DNA from: Agelaius tricolor
Taxonomy: Eukaryota > Chordata > Aves > Passeriformes > Icteridae
Direction of reading: 5' to 3'
DNA length: 64,000 bases
NCBI GenBank assembly: GCA_023055355.1
Contig: JALJCS010000024.1
Span: forward strand, 8,757,501 to 8,821,500
Of this stretch, positions 53,640 through 64,000 are shown in pieces; the stretch's first letter is position 1, and each line of letters starts with the position of its first letter. A program made the position numbers and the translations under genes. The notes under the pieces were generated by a model. It was not told the DNA's origin. It saw only the letters and a list, made by a program, of their open reading frames with translations, and searched no databases.

Positions 53640-55512
53640 CATAAACAATATTATTTGTATCTCCAATGACAAGGCCATAAAAAGCCCCGGAGGAAGTATT
53701 GTTTGCTTCAGTGCACCTCATGGGTGCATCAAGAGCCAGAAGCATGTCTGCTTAGTCCTCTGGTATCTTTTATCTAGCCCTCTCATTCTGGAGGAGCAGA
53801 GGTGTTGGGGCACAGCTATTATCTGTCTGCTTCCTAGGCTTTCCATACAGCCTTTGTAGCCAGGATTGTTTATTCTCTAAATAGGTTTCTGAGATGGTGT
53901 TGAAGCTTCTTGAGGCAAAACTGTTGCCCTGGTGTGTGGCTGAGGCTTCTGTAGCTTACCCCTGCATAGGTGCCTGTGTCTAACTTAGTGCCAGGAGGTG
54001 TTTGCTGTGCTGGTCCTCAGCTGCAAATTCTGCAAATCAGAACATACAGGCCTTGCAAGACATTCCCTGACAAAATGCTTTCCAAAGTTGATATATATTC
54101 TGAAAAATGCCATCTGACTGTGATGATTGCCAAAGAGCAGTGTTTTTAAGGCACCACTGCTGAACCTAAAATTTATGTCAAGAGCTCAATGAACCCTTTT
54201 CTTTTAGCTTTTAATTTGAAGGCCTGCTGACAGCACTGCTCCATTGATCTGCTCCATGGATCACTGAGCTGTGGCCTCACAGAGCAAGCTTTGGGAAACT
54301 GTTACCAGAGCTCCAAAGAGTGATATTATTAGCTCACGATTTGCTACACTTAAGTAGTGCTCCCGAAGGAGCAAGGTACTGGACTGAGTGTGCAGAGTTC
54401 TGAATTCTCCTCTGTTTTTGCCATTTATTTTTGTAGTGGTCTTGGGCAATTGCTTTTCTTTACAGTCGCTTAGTTGTTGCTCTTTTAACCTTAGAGAATG
54501 ATAATTGTTAAAAGACTTGATGAGACTATGGAGAAAGAGCAATCCTCAAGTTCCACGTAGATGTTTGAGACTGAGCTTTTATGCTTTGTTTTTTTAATCC
54601 ATAAAGGGAAGATACCAACACTCAAACCTGAAGCCTCCTAAGCTGGGAGGCTTAATGAATATTCATGCAGTGCTCTGAAGAGTAAGTGCCTAAGAATTTT
54701 CCAAATAATAATTACACCTGCTGACTTGTATTCTAAGCCCCCTTCCACCCTTGCTCTTTCATTATTTCAACATAGTCTCTCAGGGCTGTGGAGCTGAGAC
54801 CATTGGAATTTAATAATGAACATTTCAGAGTTGTGCATATGTGGTGTGCTTGCATATGACGATAATTTTCACCTATGGATTTTATTTCTCCATTTTCTTC
54901 TTGTTTCAGGCATTTAGGATGAGCTGTTACAGTGGGATACAGTTTCACTGTAGCCTGTGATAGAATTTTTTGCTAATGTCATTGTGTCAGAGGGTGACAC
55001 AAGACTGTGCCCTGGCAGCCACCAGTGGGGGTGATGTGTTGGCATGGTTGAGTATTTTTATTCTGAAGCATTTATTCTTTCTCAGTATGAGGGCTTAAAA
55101 AAGGAATCCGAGTAGTTCTAATTAATCCATGCTGCAAATAATCTCTGGCTTGGCTTGCAATCCAGTCCTCTTCCTCCCTACTCCTGGACCTAGGTAATGC
55201 ATTTGCCTGCAGGCTACTGCAAGCCAGGAATGTGAGTCTGGGGCCCAGGGTGACCTGTGATTGTCCTTCCAGGCCAGACTCCTTGGGCTGGGGAGACTGG
55301 GCGTCCCTCTGAGCCTGCACCTCCTCCTTGGCAGTGGCTCAGCATCCTTCAGCTCCATGTCAGGATAATGAGGTGAGGGGCCCCGGGGGCCGCGAGCGCT
55401 GCCAGGATGGATCTCAGCCCCTGACTCCTTGCCAGCCTTCTGAGCAACTTTGGCACTGGAGATGGAGGAGAGGCTGGAAACTAGAAAGTCATGAATGCTT
55501 ACATGGTTCTGC

Positions 55513-55533
55513 CATCATCATCATCATCATCAT
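55513..55533. repeat. (CAT)7 microsatellite
   Basis: Seven uninterrupted CAT units, next to a short GC-rich segment at 55378-55402. Confidence 0.95.
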
Positions 55534-57481
55534 CGTTATTATTGTTTATTAACATCTGCACATCTGGTCAGGCCATGCTGTGGCTTGTGCAGAGGCAGCT
55601 CCTGCCAGTGGGATCTGCCTCCATTCACAGTCCTGCAAAGTCAGGGAAACCTGCACAGTTGTGTTGAAACTTCTTAATAAAATTTAATGTTATAAAAGTT
55701 TATATAATAGTAAATTCTGTATGGTTTTAACAATTTATTTAACAATTTTTAATGCAAATATTTAATGATTTACTTTATAGGAGTTTGGGCTTTTTTAGGA
55801 TTAACGAAACATTTCTCTTCTTCAATAAGAACTTTCCACTGCATTCAGGTCACATTATTTAGATCCACATTTTCATTACAAAGCCAAAGACAAAAATAAA
55901 CAACACTGTCAAAAAAGGATAAAATTAGTCACATTATCTGGGGAGGGCCACAGCTTGATTTGAATTTTCTGATGTGCTAAGAGTTAGATTATCTCAGCAG
56001 CCATTGACACTGGGAGAACTTTACCATTAATGGGAATCATTAGAAAAGGCTTTTTGGATCTGAGATTCCATCTCAAACATTCAGTGTATGTACACATTCA
56101 ACATGTATGTGTATATATATATTTGGTCTGTAGGGCTAATTTGGTGTTGCAGCACAGCAGCTACATTGACACCAAATTTGTGGATTTAGAGAACTGCAGA
56201 ACACAAAATTTCCCCATTTTTCACTGGTCTCCCCATGAGGGAAGTGCCAGGGTGTGCACAGAGCTGCCCTTGCATGCAGTGTGGTTGGGACACCAGCTCT
56301 CAGTGTGTCCTGTCACTCCTTGTGTGGAAACAGGACACAGAGGACAATGTGATTCTTTCATTACCCCAGTATTGTCTGATTGTAGGATAAAATGAAGTTC
56401 AGATTAGCCTGAGTTTGTGCCTACAGCCCTACAAGCTTCATGGAGCATTAATTTAGGTACAAGTATGTCTGTGGTCGTGTTTCACCATGAAGTTTCTCCA
56501 GCATGACTGGGCATTGCTCTTAAAAGCTTTATCAGAGCCCTGCTTCAGACCATCCTGTGGCTGCACAAGCACACATGCCAGCCCAGAGAAGAGGCAGAAA
56601 TGACAGCCTGGGCTTGGGAAAAGCTGTGGTTTGGGAAAGGTGCCCATGGCTGCTTCTTCTGGTGGCAGTGCCAAGTTGTGCTCTGTGACAGTCTTTGTGG
56701 TACTAAGCCTGCCTCAGTTTCCCATCTGTGAACCACAGAGTGCTGCTTTGTAATCCAAAAGGATGGTAGGAAAATGGAGTAGTCTCCAGTGCCTTGAGAA
56801 TGAGCATTGCTTTCTAAAAGTTAGGAGATATTTGCTCTCCTGTTTCTCTGACTTGAAAAATTGCAAAGGCTTTTTTTAGAATCCATGCCTTCATCATAAT
56901 GATTTCTTGATTTAGCTGTTAGTCAGTTTTCATCACTTTGCCATCTGGAATGAAAAGGAAGTGTAAGCAGATTCTGCCTTTCTTCATATTTCTCTTAAGG
57001 AAAACTGTGGTAAAAAAAAAAAAAAAGTGTAACCAGGAGAAAACAGATTAAATAAGCAAAGAAGACAAAAAGCCTTACCCCAAGCACACATTTACATTTT
57101 TCCTATAAACAAGCTATTTAACTGAGTTAAACCTTTCTGTTTTTCTTCAAAGAATGCTGTAAAGGTTCATGGATTGTGAATGACCCATCTTCCTCTTGTT
57201 TTTCTTTTCATGTTCCTTCCATTTCATCAGGACCATGTGGCCTTTTTTGAAGCACCTTTCTGCCATTCTCAAATGCTCCTTATTTAAATAGTTTTTATTT
57301 TTCTCCTGGTCTTTTCTGCCTTTTGCCAATTGTCTGTCCATTTCTTGCTTTGAGGAGGTGAACAAGGTTGCCCAGCATTATTTTATTTCTAATGTATGTA
57401 TCTGTCCTGAGCTCCTACAAATATGGGGACAGATCTAGAAGGGACTAGGACATGATGGAACATTTTATCCTTTCTAATGTT

Positions 57482-57511
57482 GTTTGGGTTTGGGTTTTTG
57501 GGGTTTTTCTT
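57482..57511 (+). repeat. TTTGGG-like G/T tract
   Basis: gtttgggtttgggtttttgg and further G/T. It resembles telomeric repeats only superficially, since the unit is TTTGGG and not TTAGGG. Confidence 0.8.
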
Positions 57512-58534
57512 TTTCATTTTAGAACTTTATTAGCAGTAGGCATGGTTCTCAAACTGTAGCTTAAGAAAGAAATGGTTGTAAACATTCATCTTAACAGTTT
57601 CTTCACTTCATTTTCAAAGTGATTTAAACAGAAGGGAAATGGTTTGGGCTTTGGTTTTTTGTAGATACGTACATTTTACTAGAATTCCCCTAAGACCTGC
57701 TAAAGTGGATCTGACTGCTTGCTTTCTTATTGTAAATAATTTCTAAATTGAATGATGAAAAATACATGTAGGGTAAAATATATTTTACTAGGAGGCTTTT
57801 AAAAATGCTCAATTTGATGATGTTCCCAGAAGAAGTTTCTAGTGTGTCTTCCATGGAAAAGAAGAGAGCAGATGGCTATCTCAGATTATTGCCCTTGAAG
57901 CCTGTGAAATTAGTTCTTCTCTAAAATCAGTGTGTTGCAATTTATATATAGGGAATGCCTCTTTGAGACTTTCTCTGGATAAAAGGCCACAGAACTAAGA
58001 TTGTATGAGAATTGTAACCTCAATAATATGCTTGATTCTTCTCACATTTTGCTTTTCTTCATGCAGTGCAAATCAGATGCAAATAGGAAACTATTAGGAA
58101 TAAATGATCAAGATGATAAAATGTAATTTCACTTGTTTCCTTAACAGCCATGAACAGCCCCTACAGGGAAATGTAATTTATACAAGCAAGACCAGTCCTG
58201 AGTTTTCTGTACTTCAGCTTGGAAAAGACCTTCTTATGTTCTTTGAAAGAGATGTACACTTTATTAATTTACTTTTTAACTCTGATGAAAATGTATAGGG
58301 GAAGGAGAAGGGGAAAGTACTATAGCACAGACTGGGAGGAAGATTCAGACCAATTTGTTTCAGGGTCTACAATTTGGTCTCTCTTGATGGAGGACAGATG
58401 CTGTCAGATTAGAGGCCACTGTCAGCCCATTTGAGTTGCAAAGAGGGTTGCATGTGTGGTCTAATAATGATCTAAGGAGGACAGATGTAACATCAGCTTC
58501 TGGTTCAAGCAGCCACTGTATTAATTTTCAAGTG

Positions 58535-58551
58535 AGCAGCAGCAGCAGCAG
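58535..58551. repeat. (AGC)5 trinucleotide repeat
   Basis: Five AGC units plus AG in non-coding context. Confidence 0.95.
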
Positions 58552-61500
58552 ATGGTGAGATGAGGCAAGGATGCAAATGCTTGCCATGGCCAGCTTTTGT
58601 GTTTGTGCAGGGCAGGGCTCAGCCCCTGCCTGGCCAGCCCAGCTGGTCAGTGCCAGCCTGGCTGGGAGGGTCCTCAGGGGCTCAGAGCCTGACCCTGCCT
58701 CTTTGTGCTGTGATGCAATGGGATAACTTTTATAGAGAGTCAGCACATTTTTGGTAATAACCGAGACCAACAGATGCATCAGGCTGTGGTTTCCTAGTTA
58801 GGTTATGAGTCTGGGAAAAACAAAGCATATAAACTCAGGAAAATGTGCAAACTTGCTACAAACTCTGATCGTTGCTGTTTTGCTTTTTTTTCTTGAGGGA
58901 GGGTGCTGAGTTTTTGCCTTTGAGATCTCAGTGGGAGGACATTTGGCAGTGCATCTTCTTTGTTACTCAGGAATATGGGAAAAGCTGGGGAGCACCTTTA
59001 GGCAAATGTGGCTAAGCAAACCATGCAGTATCTCATCCAGACAAACAAGGCATTGAATTGATGGCACACTCAGCCCTTGGTGAAGCTCATGTTGATCAGG
59101 GCATTCCCTGAGCTGTGACAGAAGTTTGGTGAGGACAAATGGACATGCAGTGAACCTCTGAGTCATAAAATGTGACTTCCCTGCCCAAGTGATACTGCTG
59201 AAGTGTGCTCAGAGGTTATTTGTGCTTGCTGTGTAGTTTGAATATAGGGTTTTGTTCTGAACCCAATGGTCCGTTTTTATCTTTATGGTATCCATCAGCT
59301 GATACAAGTGGGCAGTCACAGAGAGAATATGCTAAGGATGTGGGTAAAGTGCTTTTCTTCTTCTGCCATGTGGCCTGATAGGAAGTTTTTAAATGCTGTA
59401 ACAGTGAGCAGCTGATGTTGCTCGTGCTGTTCCATCCCAGCACTTTTTACAAACAATAAATTATCTCCTTGACCTGAAGAAACACAGCCAGACTCCAAGT
59501 GAGTGAGAGCCACTGGTCACATTTTGGACACATGTCCTCCGAGCTTAGAAATATTCTTGGAATATGGAACAATGGTTTTATTTTTTGCAAATACCACCTC
59601 TGTGTTGGAAAGGGCCAGGTGTGAGGGGGAGGATGGAGCTGGCACAGCTGGCCAGGCAGTGCCCATGCTGGTGCCAGGATGTGTTCTGGCAGCTGCCCTG
59701 GTCTCCCATCCTCAGAGCTGTATTTTCCCACTGCTGGCAGGAGGAACAGACATCTCACTGTTTGTCTGCTTTGCTCCTTTTGCGTTGGGATGAACTTAGT
59801 GCCTTTTAGATGTTAATAACTAAAACGCTTTTTTTGTTCCCCTCTCTCTGAACCCATCCTGCTGCTTTGGTTATTGTAACTGATCAGAAGGATTGGGAGG
59901 TTTTTTTACCATGGGAAAACATTGGCAGGGTCTGACCCAAAGGTAGATAAAAACCCAGCTGCATGACGAGACGTGGTGCAACTGTTGGTCAAGGGGAATG
60001 TGAGGATTGCTGCTGAAGGGAATGCTGAAAGAAAGAGGGATTTCATGGGAGAGAGGGAGCCTGCCTGGCAGGGAAAAGGGAGGCTGTTCCAAACATGTGG
60101 GGCAGTCTGACCAGATGTAAAAAAAAAAAAATAACAGATAATGTACAGAAAACAGAAAATGATGCAAGGGGAGTGCAAGTCGTGGAGGTAAATTTTCCCT
60201 GGGATCTTGTAGGTAAGGCTGTCTAGCACAGTCTGTATTCCAAAGAGGTGCAGGGCTGATTGAATGGAAGAGGAAAGGTGGCTGGAGCAGCCTGAGAGAA
60301 AGGTGTTGACAGGAGTTTATTACTGTTTCTCAAACATATGTTTTCTGGTTTCATGATAAATTTAGAGCATGGCCATAATACAAGTATTTGCTGCATGTCC
60401 AGGGTTGCAGTGAATTAATTGGGCTTTAGTGAAACTGCATGAAGTACACCAGATAAAGACCCAAAGTTTTGAATAAAGGTTTTATTTTTTTCTTTCTTTT
60501 TTTGTTATGAAGATAATTTTTCGTTTCTTTGTTTTCTGAATATGTCTTGTTTTCTGGCTAAACAGTACCAGAGATAAAAATTCCCATCTATCAATACTAT
60601 GGATGTTGAAAATAATTCAGCTTTCCAATTAGTCTATCTCACATGGTATGTTGGTGACACAGTGACAACTTCTTACATGACATTTGTGGGGTCTAAATCT
60701 AGTCACAAAACCTGTGCCAGAGTGTTTGTGCTGCTCTCTTCAGCATGCTCACTTTCAGGTCCCATAAATACAGTATTATTGCCCATGTCCTGCCAGGGCA
60801 ATGAGCCTCTCATGTACTGCTGCCATTATTTAAAACTCCCACTGTCACTTCCAGCATTGAATATTGAAATGATGAGGTTTCTGTGTATTTGTAAAGGTGG
60901 GAAAATGAGATTTTGTGACAAAATAGCATTTTGAATTCCAGTACAGTCCTTCAAGTGGCAACATTTCAGTTGACTTATTGGACCCACTTATTATTAGTAT
61001 ATTCTTTAGCACCTCTTCCTTTCTAAAAAATACATGAAAGGGCACTTGTTTGAATTCTGATTCTCCTTTTGTAAGAAAATATAACTTATTTTCAGGGACC
61101 TAGGTTTTCATAGTTTCCTGAAATGTATTTTCTGACTTTATCTTCTTTTAGAGAGTAACCTTGGATCGGTTAGTAACAAATGTTGACAAAGAAGGGGCAT
61201 TGAAGGATGCTCTGTGGAGCTCCATTAGCAGGTGTGGGTCCCACTGCTGGCTGATCCCTTCCTGTGCTCAGGGACTTTGCTGTCTTTGCTGTCGCCCTCC
61301 CTTGTAGCAGCCTCAGTCCAAGCCCAGAGGCACCTGGATCAAACCCAGGCTCCCAGCACTCTCTGTGCTGGCCATGGCAGGGTTCCATAGGGAGCCTTGC
61401 TCTGTCTCATTGGCATGCTGCAGAGCTGTGCTGAGGGCAGCAGCTGAAAGGAGTAATTTGCCTCAGGCTGGCTGAGCTCAATTTTTTTCAAATTTATTTT

Positions 61501-63071
61501 TTTATTTATTTTCAGAAACTATAAAATTAAAAGTTTATTTAATTTTCTTGTCTTCCTAGTAACCATGAAGGAGAACCAGAAGGAGGAAAAATCAGAGAGA
61601 CATTGGTGTATTACAGAGAATTAACCTGAGGGGTAGAGGGAATTGAATTTCCCCATTTTAGAATTACAGCTTTCCTACTTTATCACAGCTAGCTGAATCC
61701 ACTGTTGAAAGGCATATGTTGCTGGTTTCAATAGAGAATATATTTCATGCATTTATGGATCATGTGTGTCATCTGTATCAATGTGTACATATATTAATAG
61801 AAATTTTCAAAAGCCTGACAGAAAAAGCAGAACATGCTTCTCTCCTTGGGGAGAGCATCAGACAATAATCAATATATGGCAGAAGTTACTCACTGCATAA
61901 TGAACCCAGCAATGAGAACTGTCATATAAAAAGTGTTGTAGGACAGAAAAAAAGGAGTTCTTTTCCATCTTCGCATCCAAATGTGAGAGCTTATGGATCT
62001 ATTCTTATAAAATGCAATATTATCTCATTTCTGGCTCTAATTTAGCTGCACACTGGAAGTCTGGACTCCAGATTCACAAAGTGAAAACTGTTCTTCAGCT
62101 GTCCTGCTCACATGGATGACATGATCAGACTCTGGACTTGAACAATTTTAAAGTTTGCTATTTGGTGTGGATAATAAAATTGTGTTGCTCAATACAGAAA
62201 TACCAAATTATAATGTGCAGTTGCTACCATTGCCATATTTGTATTTCTTTGTCATTGTTTTGCTATTCTGTTGCTCCATTCCATTAACTTCCTTAATTTA
62301 CTGTCTCACATTTCTTCTGGATATGTAATTATTCATAACTTTGATAGAAGTTCTACCCTAAGAAGGGATCTGTGTTCAGCTGGGGACACGAGTGAGGAGC
62401 TCACAGGGGGTGCTGCAGTGCTTCTCTTTGTTTTTACTGCCACAGGTCATTGGTTTCTGTGGTCTCAGCCTTATCTGAGCCCGTTTCCCCTGGGATCTGG
62501 AGACAGGCACAGACTTTCACCTCCTACTGCAGATTTTCTGTCCTCTTCATCAGAGGGAAGTGCTTTTCTTTTGTGGATTTGGAGCCTGTTCATTAATTCT
62601 GTAGTGGCTGCTTGTCTTTGGTGGTTTGGAGGGAGGGAGGAGGTGAGATAATGCAGGAGCCAGCAGACAGGACCTGGAATGCCTTGTCCTGATGGGATGA
62701 TGGCAGCTGATCCTTTTGGAGGTGGTTAAATGCAAGAATTTCCAGTTTCCTGCTGCAGAGGGATAATGGGAGTCCAAAAAGAGAGCTGAACCTGGGTGCC
62801 CACAGAGGCAGGGGGTGAGACTTTCTCAGCCTGCTGGGCATCCAGTGAGGGTGAAATCCATGTTCATATGCTTTACAAAGTGTGTCACATTTATTTTGGG
62901 AACAATAGAAATCTCATATGGAAAACATACTTTCAGATAAAGTCTTGAACAACTTTATAAAAGTCCACTGTAAGTTTAGTTAGTTAGTTATCAGCATTTT
63001 TTTCTTTTTGGCTATCATATTATGAGTTCCATGTAGTTCTATGTGAAATAAAAAGAAATTCCTTGAACACT

Positions 63072-63193
63072 ATTTTTTTCTTCTTTTTTGGTTCTTCCTT
63101 TGTTTCTTATTTTTTATTTTCTTTTTTTTTCCTTTTTTATTTCTCCTTTTTTCATTTTTCCTTCTCTGTTTTATTTTTAGTTCTTTTTTTTTC
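63072..63193 (+). repeat. T-rich polypyrimidine tract (~120 bp)
   Basis: Almost pure T with interspersed C, A and occasional G. It ends in 'ttatttttag', which resembles a 3' splice site, but the sequence after it (63181 onward) has no recognisable coding exon. Confidence 0.85.
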
Positions 63194-64000
63194 AATGAGT
63201 CTGTGAATTTGCTTACAAGCAGGCGTTTCCCTCCAAAGTCTGTGACATTGCTTAAAGATTGGTTTGCACCTTAAAAAATAAATGCTTTATCTATCCACCC
63301 TGCTAATGGATTACACCCCAGCACTGCTGTCACTCATTGCATGGCTGTAGGATTTTTGGCATGGCTCTAGGATTCAGTGATGGAGCAGGATTTTTGGCAG
63401 CTTGTTTCTTGTCCAGACATTCCTTAATGCCTTCCCACCTCTTGTTTTATCACCCAGGTATTGAAGCAGTAGCACTTGGAGCTCTGATAGCTTTTTTGGA
63501 AAGCTGGTTCTGTAAAAGCCAATTCCTTGAGATCTGAAGCAGAGGAGAGAAGGAGAAAGAGGAATACATGTGCATTGTGGGTGAAGTGATCCCTTGAGGT
63601 TGATCATGAATATGCATAAGACAGGAGGAGTTTTTAGTAGATTTGTTTTGCCTCTCTTACCCCAAGCTGTCTGGAGAGAATCTTTGTGACAGGCTGGGGA
63701 ATGCCAAATTTTAAACAATAAACGGTTTTTTTGCCATTTTTAGAGGGGTGTAATTATTTTTATGCTAAAACACTCTAATGGAAATCCTTGTTTATGTTTT
63801 ACTTGCATCATACTGGTTCTTCATCTCTAGGGCTTCATTTACTGTTTAGGGTTCACCCCTTTTTAACACACTACTATTCTTTGCTCCAATGCCATGTATC
63901 CCCAAGCTGATCATCTGCACTTTCTGATGCAGGATTTAGCATATTTATCAGGTAGAATCCATCACACTTGTACATTATGGTTCTCATTATGTACATTATG

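Larger units (their letters stand above)
21144..64000 (+). other. AFAP1: Large first intron of the probable AFAP1 gene
   Basis: No exon with a recognisable AFAP1 sequence was found in the remaining 43 kb; the first coding exon should begin MEELIVELRLFLE or similar. A very long intron 1 is usual for this gene in vertebrates. The content is AT-rich DNA with CR1 fragments, microsatellites, local duplications and one long hairpin. If the exon call at 21143 is wrong, this stretch would simply be intergenic. Confidence 0.55.
53640..64000. other. Intronic stretch, distal part
   Basis: Contains a short CpG-bearing patch (55378-55402), a (CAT)7 repeat, a (AGC)5 repeat, a TTTGGG-like tract (57482-57511) and a long T-rich pyrimidine tract (63072-63193). 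No AFAP1 coding exon or other recognisable exon was found. The open frames at 59503-59809 and 60599-60934 have no domains and are overlapped on the other strand. Confidence 0.4.

Noticed and set aside
55378..55402. Short GC-rich patch as a possible alternative promoter or exon
   Set aside because: It is only about 25 bases of CpG-rich sequence without GC boxes, a clear donor or a coding frame.
57482..57511. Possible interstitial telomeric repeat
   Set aside because: The unit is TTTGGG mixed with other G/T, not TTAGGG, and only two to three units are regular.
60599..60934. 111-residue + strand ORF, cysteine-rich
   Set aside because: No recognisable domain, no splice or promoter context, and length expected by chance in 64 kb of six frames.
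63072..63200. Long pyrimidine tract ending in TTTTAG as a splice acceptor
   Set aside because: The sequence after it has no recognisable exon, and T-rich simple sequence explains the match.
21144..64000. Search for the first AFAP1 coding exon, tRNAs, CRISPR arrays and bacterial operons
   Set aside because: None seen. The window is eukaryotic intron and intergenic DNA; microsatellites and CR1 pieces account for the repetitive structure.

Overview
The window is vertebrate, almost certainly avian, nuclear DNA. The evidence is one recognisable vertebrate coding exon flanked by a splice acceptor, long AT-rich introns, a CpG-island promoter, several CR1 LINE fragments with the family's characteristic 3' ends, and a long terminal repeat of a type familiar from bird genomes. 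There is no bacterial-style gene organisation. Nearly all open frames are chance ORFs in non-coding DNA.

Layout on the + strand: (1) 1-9036 is the last intron of an ABLIM-family gene, with a CR1 fragment, an ERV LTR and an old antisense CR1/L3-like LINE. (2) 9037-9150 is the terminal coding exon, encoding the C-terminal half of a villin headpiece and best matching ABLIM2. A probable 3' UTR follows, with AATAAA at 10708-10713. (3) 10.7-20.3 kb is intergenic. It holds a 34-bp perfect palindrome, a TA plus G/T-rich block with a G-quadruplex motif, and an unidentified exon-like ORF end at 17816-17966 behind a strong splice acceptor. (4) 20345-20907 is a GC-rich minisatellite of 14.5 units. It abuts a CpG island (about 20.9-21.6 kb) with a non-coding first exon and a good splice donor at 21143/21144, interpreted as the AFAP1 promoter. 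(5) 21144-64000 reads as the large first intron of that gene: no convincing coding exon, scattered CR1 pieces, simple repeats, a cluster of local duplications and a striking 103-bp near-perfect hairpin at 53537-53639.

Gene order: in human, each ABLIM gene lies next to an AFAP1-family gene on the same strand (ABLIM2-AFAP1, ABLIM1-AFAP1L2, ABLIM3-AFAP1L1; from memory). The headpiece exon looks most like ABLIM2 and the downstream first exon appears non-coding, so ABLIM2-AFAP1 is preferred, but paralogue assignment rests on memory of the families. Both products are actin-associated adaptor proteins.

The most unusual items are the long hairpin, the orphan terminal exon, and the E-box-bearing minisatellite beside the promoter.
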